This document shows positions 6,196 through 6,197 of a stretch of DNA of 6,197 nucleotides, one piece after another. Location: contig JAUHYS010000131.1 in the NCBI GenBank assembly GCA_030426445.1, forward strand, positions 1 through 6,197, given 5' to 3'. Source of the DNA: a bacterium. GTDB taxonomy: Bacteria; UBA10199; DSSB01. Position 1 is the stretch's first letter, and each line of letters begins with the position of its first letter. The translations under genes and the position numbers were made by a program. The notes under the pieces are model-generated. The model saw nothing but the letters and a program-made list of their open reading frames with translations. It searched no databases and was not told the origin of the DNA.

Positions 6196-6197
6196 AT

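Noticed and set aside
5704..6197. AT-rich bacterial replication origin, integration site or CRISPR leader
   Set aside because: No DnaA boxes, iterons or spaced direct repeats were seen, and the ciliate-code reading frame explains the composition better.

Overview
The window joins two unrelated kinds of DNA. Positions 1 to about 5560 are ordinary bacterial sequence: tightly packed genes, roughly 40% GC by eye, 4-base ATGA overlaps, Shine-Dalgarno sites and the standard code. From about 5700 to the right edge the DNA is extremely AT-rich (42 G+C in the 300 bases 5881-6180). On the minus strand it reads as a long coiled-coil protein only if TAA and TAG mean glutamine, which is the nuclear code of many ciliates. 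The likeliest explanation is a contig that fuses a ciliate-associated bacterium (symbiont or food) to ciliate nuclear DNA, probably by misassembly. A real junction is the exciting but less likely alternative.

Bacterial part, minus strand, right to left: an LD-carboxypeptidase (ldcA/mccF type, 2402-3349) overlaps by four bases a serine hydrolase of the class C beta-lactamase/PBP4B type (1323-2405). Together they look like a small peptidoglycan or peptide-processing operon. After a 140-base gap with a plausible promoter comes rpsU-yqeY-dnaG (1182 down to 1), the front of the classical macromolecular synthesis operon. dnaG runs off the left edge and rpoD would be expected beyond it.

Bacterial part, plus strand: after a 136-base divergent spacer comes an HpnE-type FAD amine oxidase (3486-4850, hydroxysqualene dehydroxylase family), overlapping by four bases a HAD-IB phosphatase (4847-5554). 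No hpnC or hpnD lies in the window.

The bacterial lineage is not settled. The S21 sequence, the rpsU-yqeY-dnaG order and the HpnE gene suggest a Gram-negative of the former Deltaproteobacteria or a relative; this is from memory of family sequences and is weak. Three of the five complete bacterial genes for which the stop matters (rpsU, yqeY, the serine hydrolase) end in TAA or TAG, so they could not work in a ciliate nucleus that reads these as glutamine. This argues that the left part is a bacterial chromosome and not genes transferred into the ciliate.
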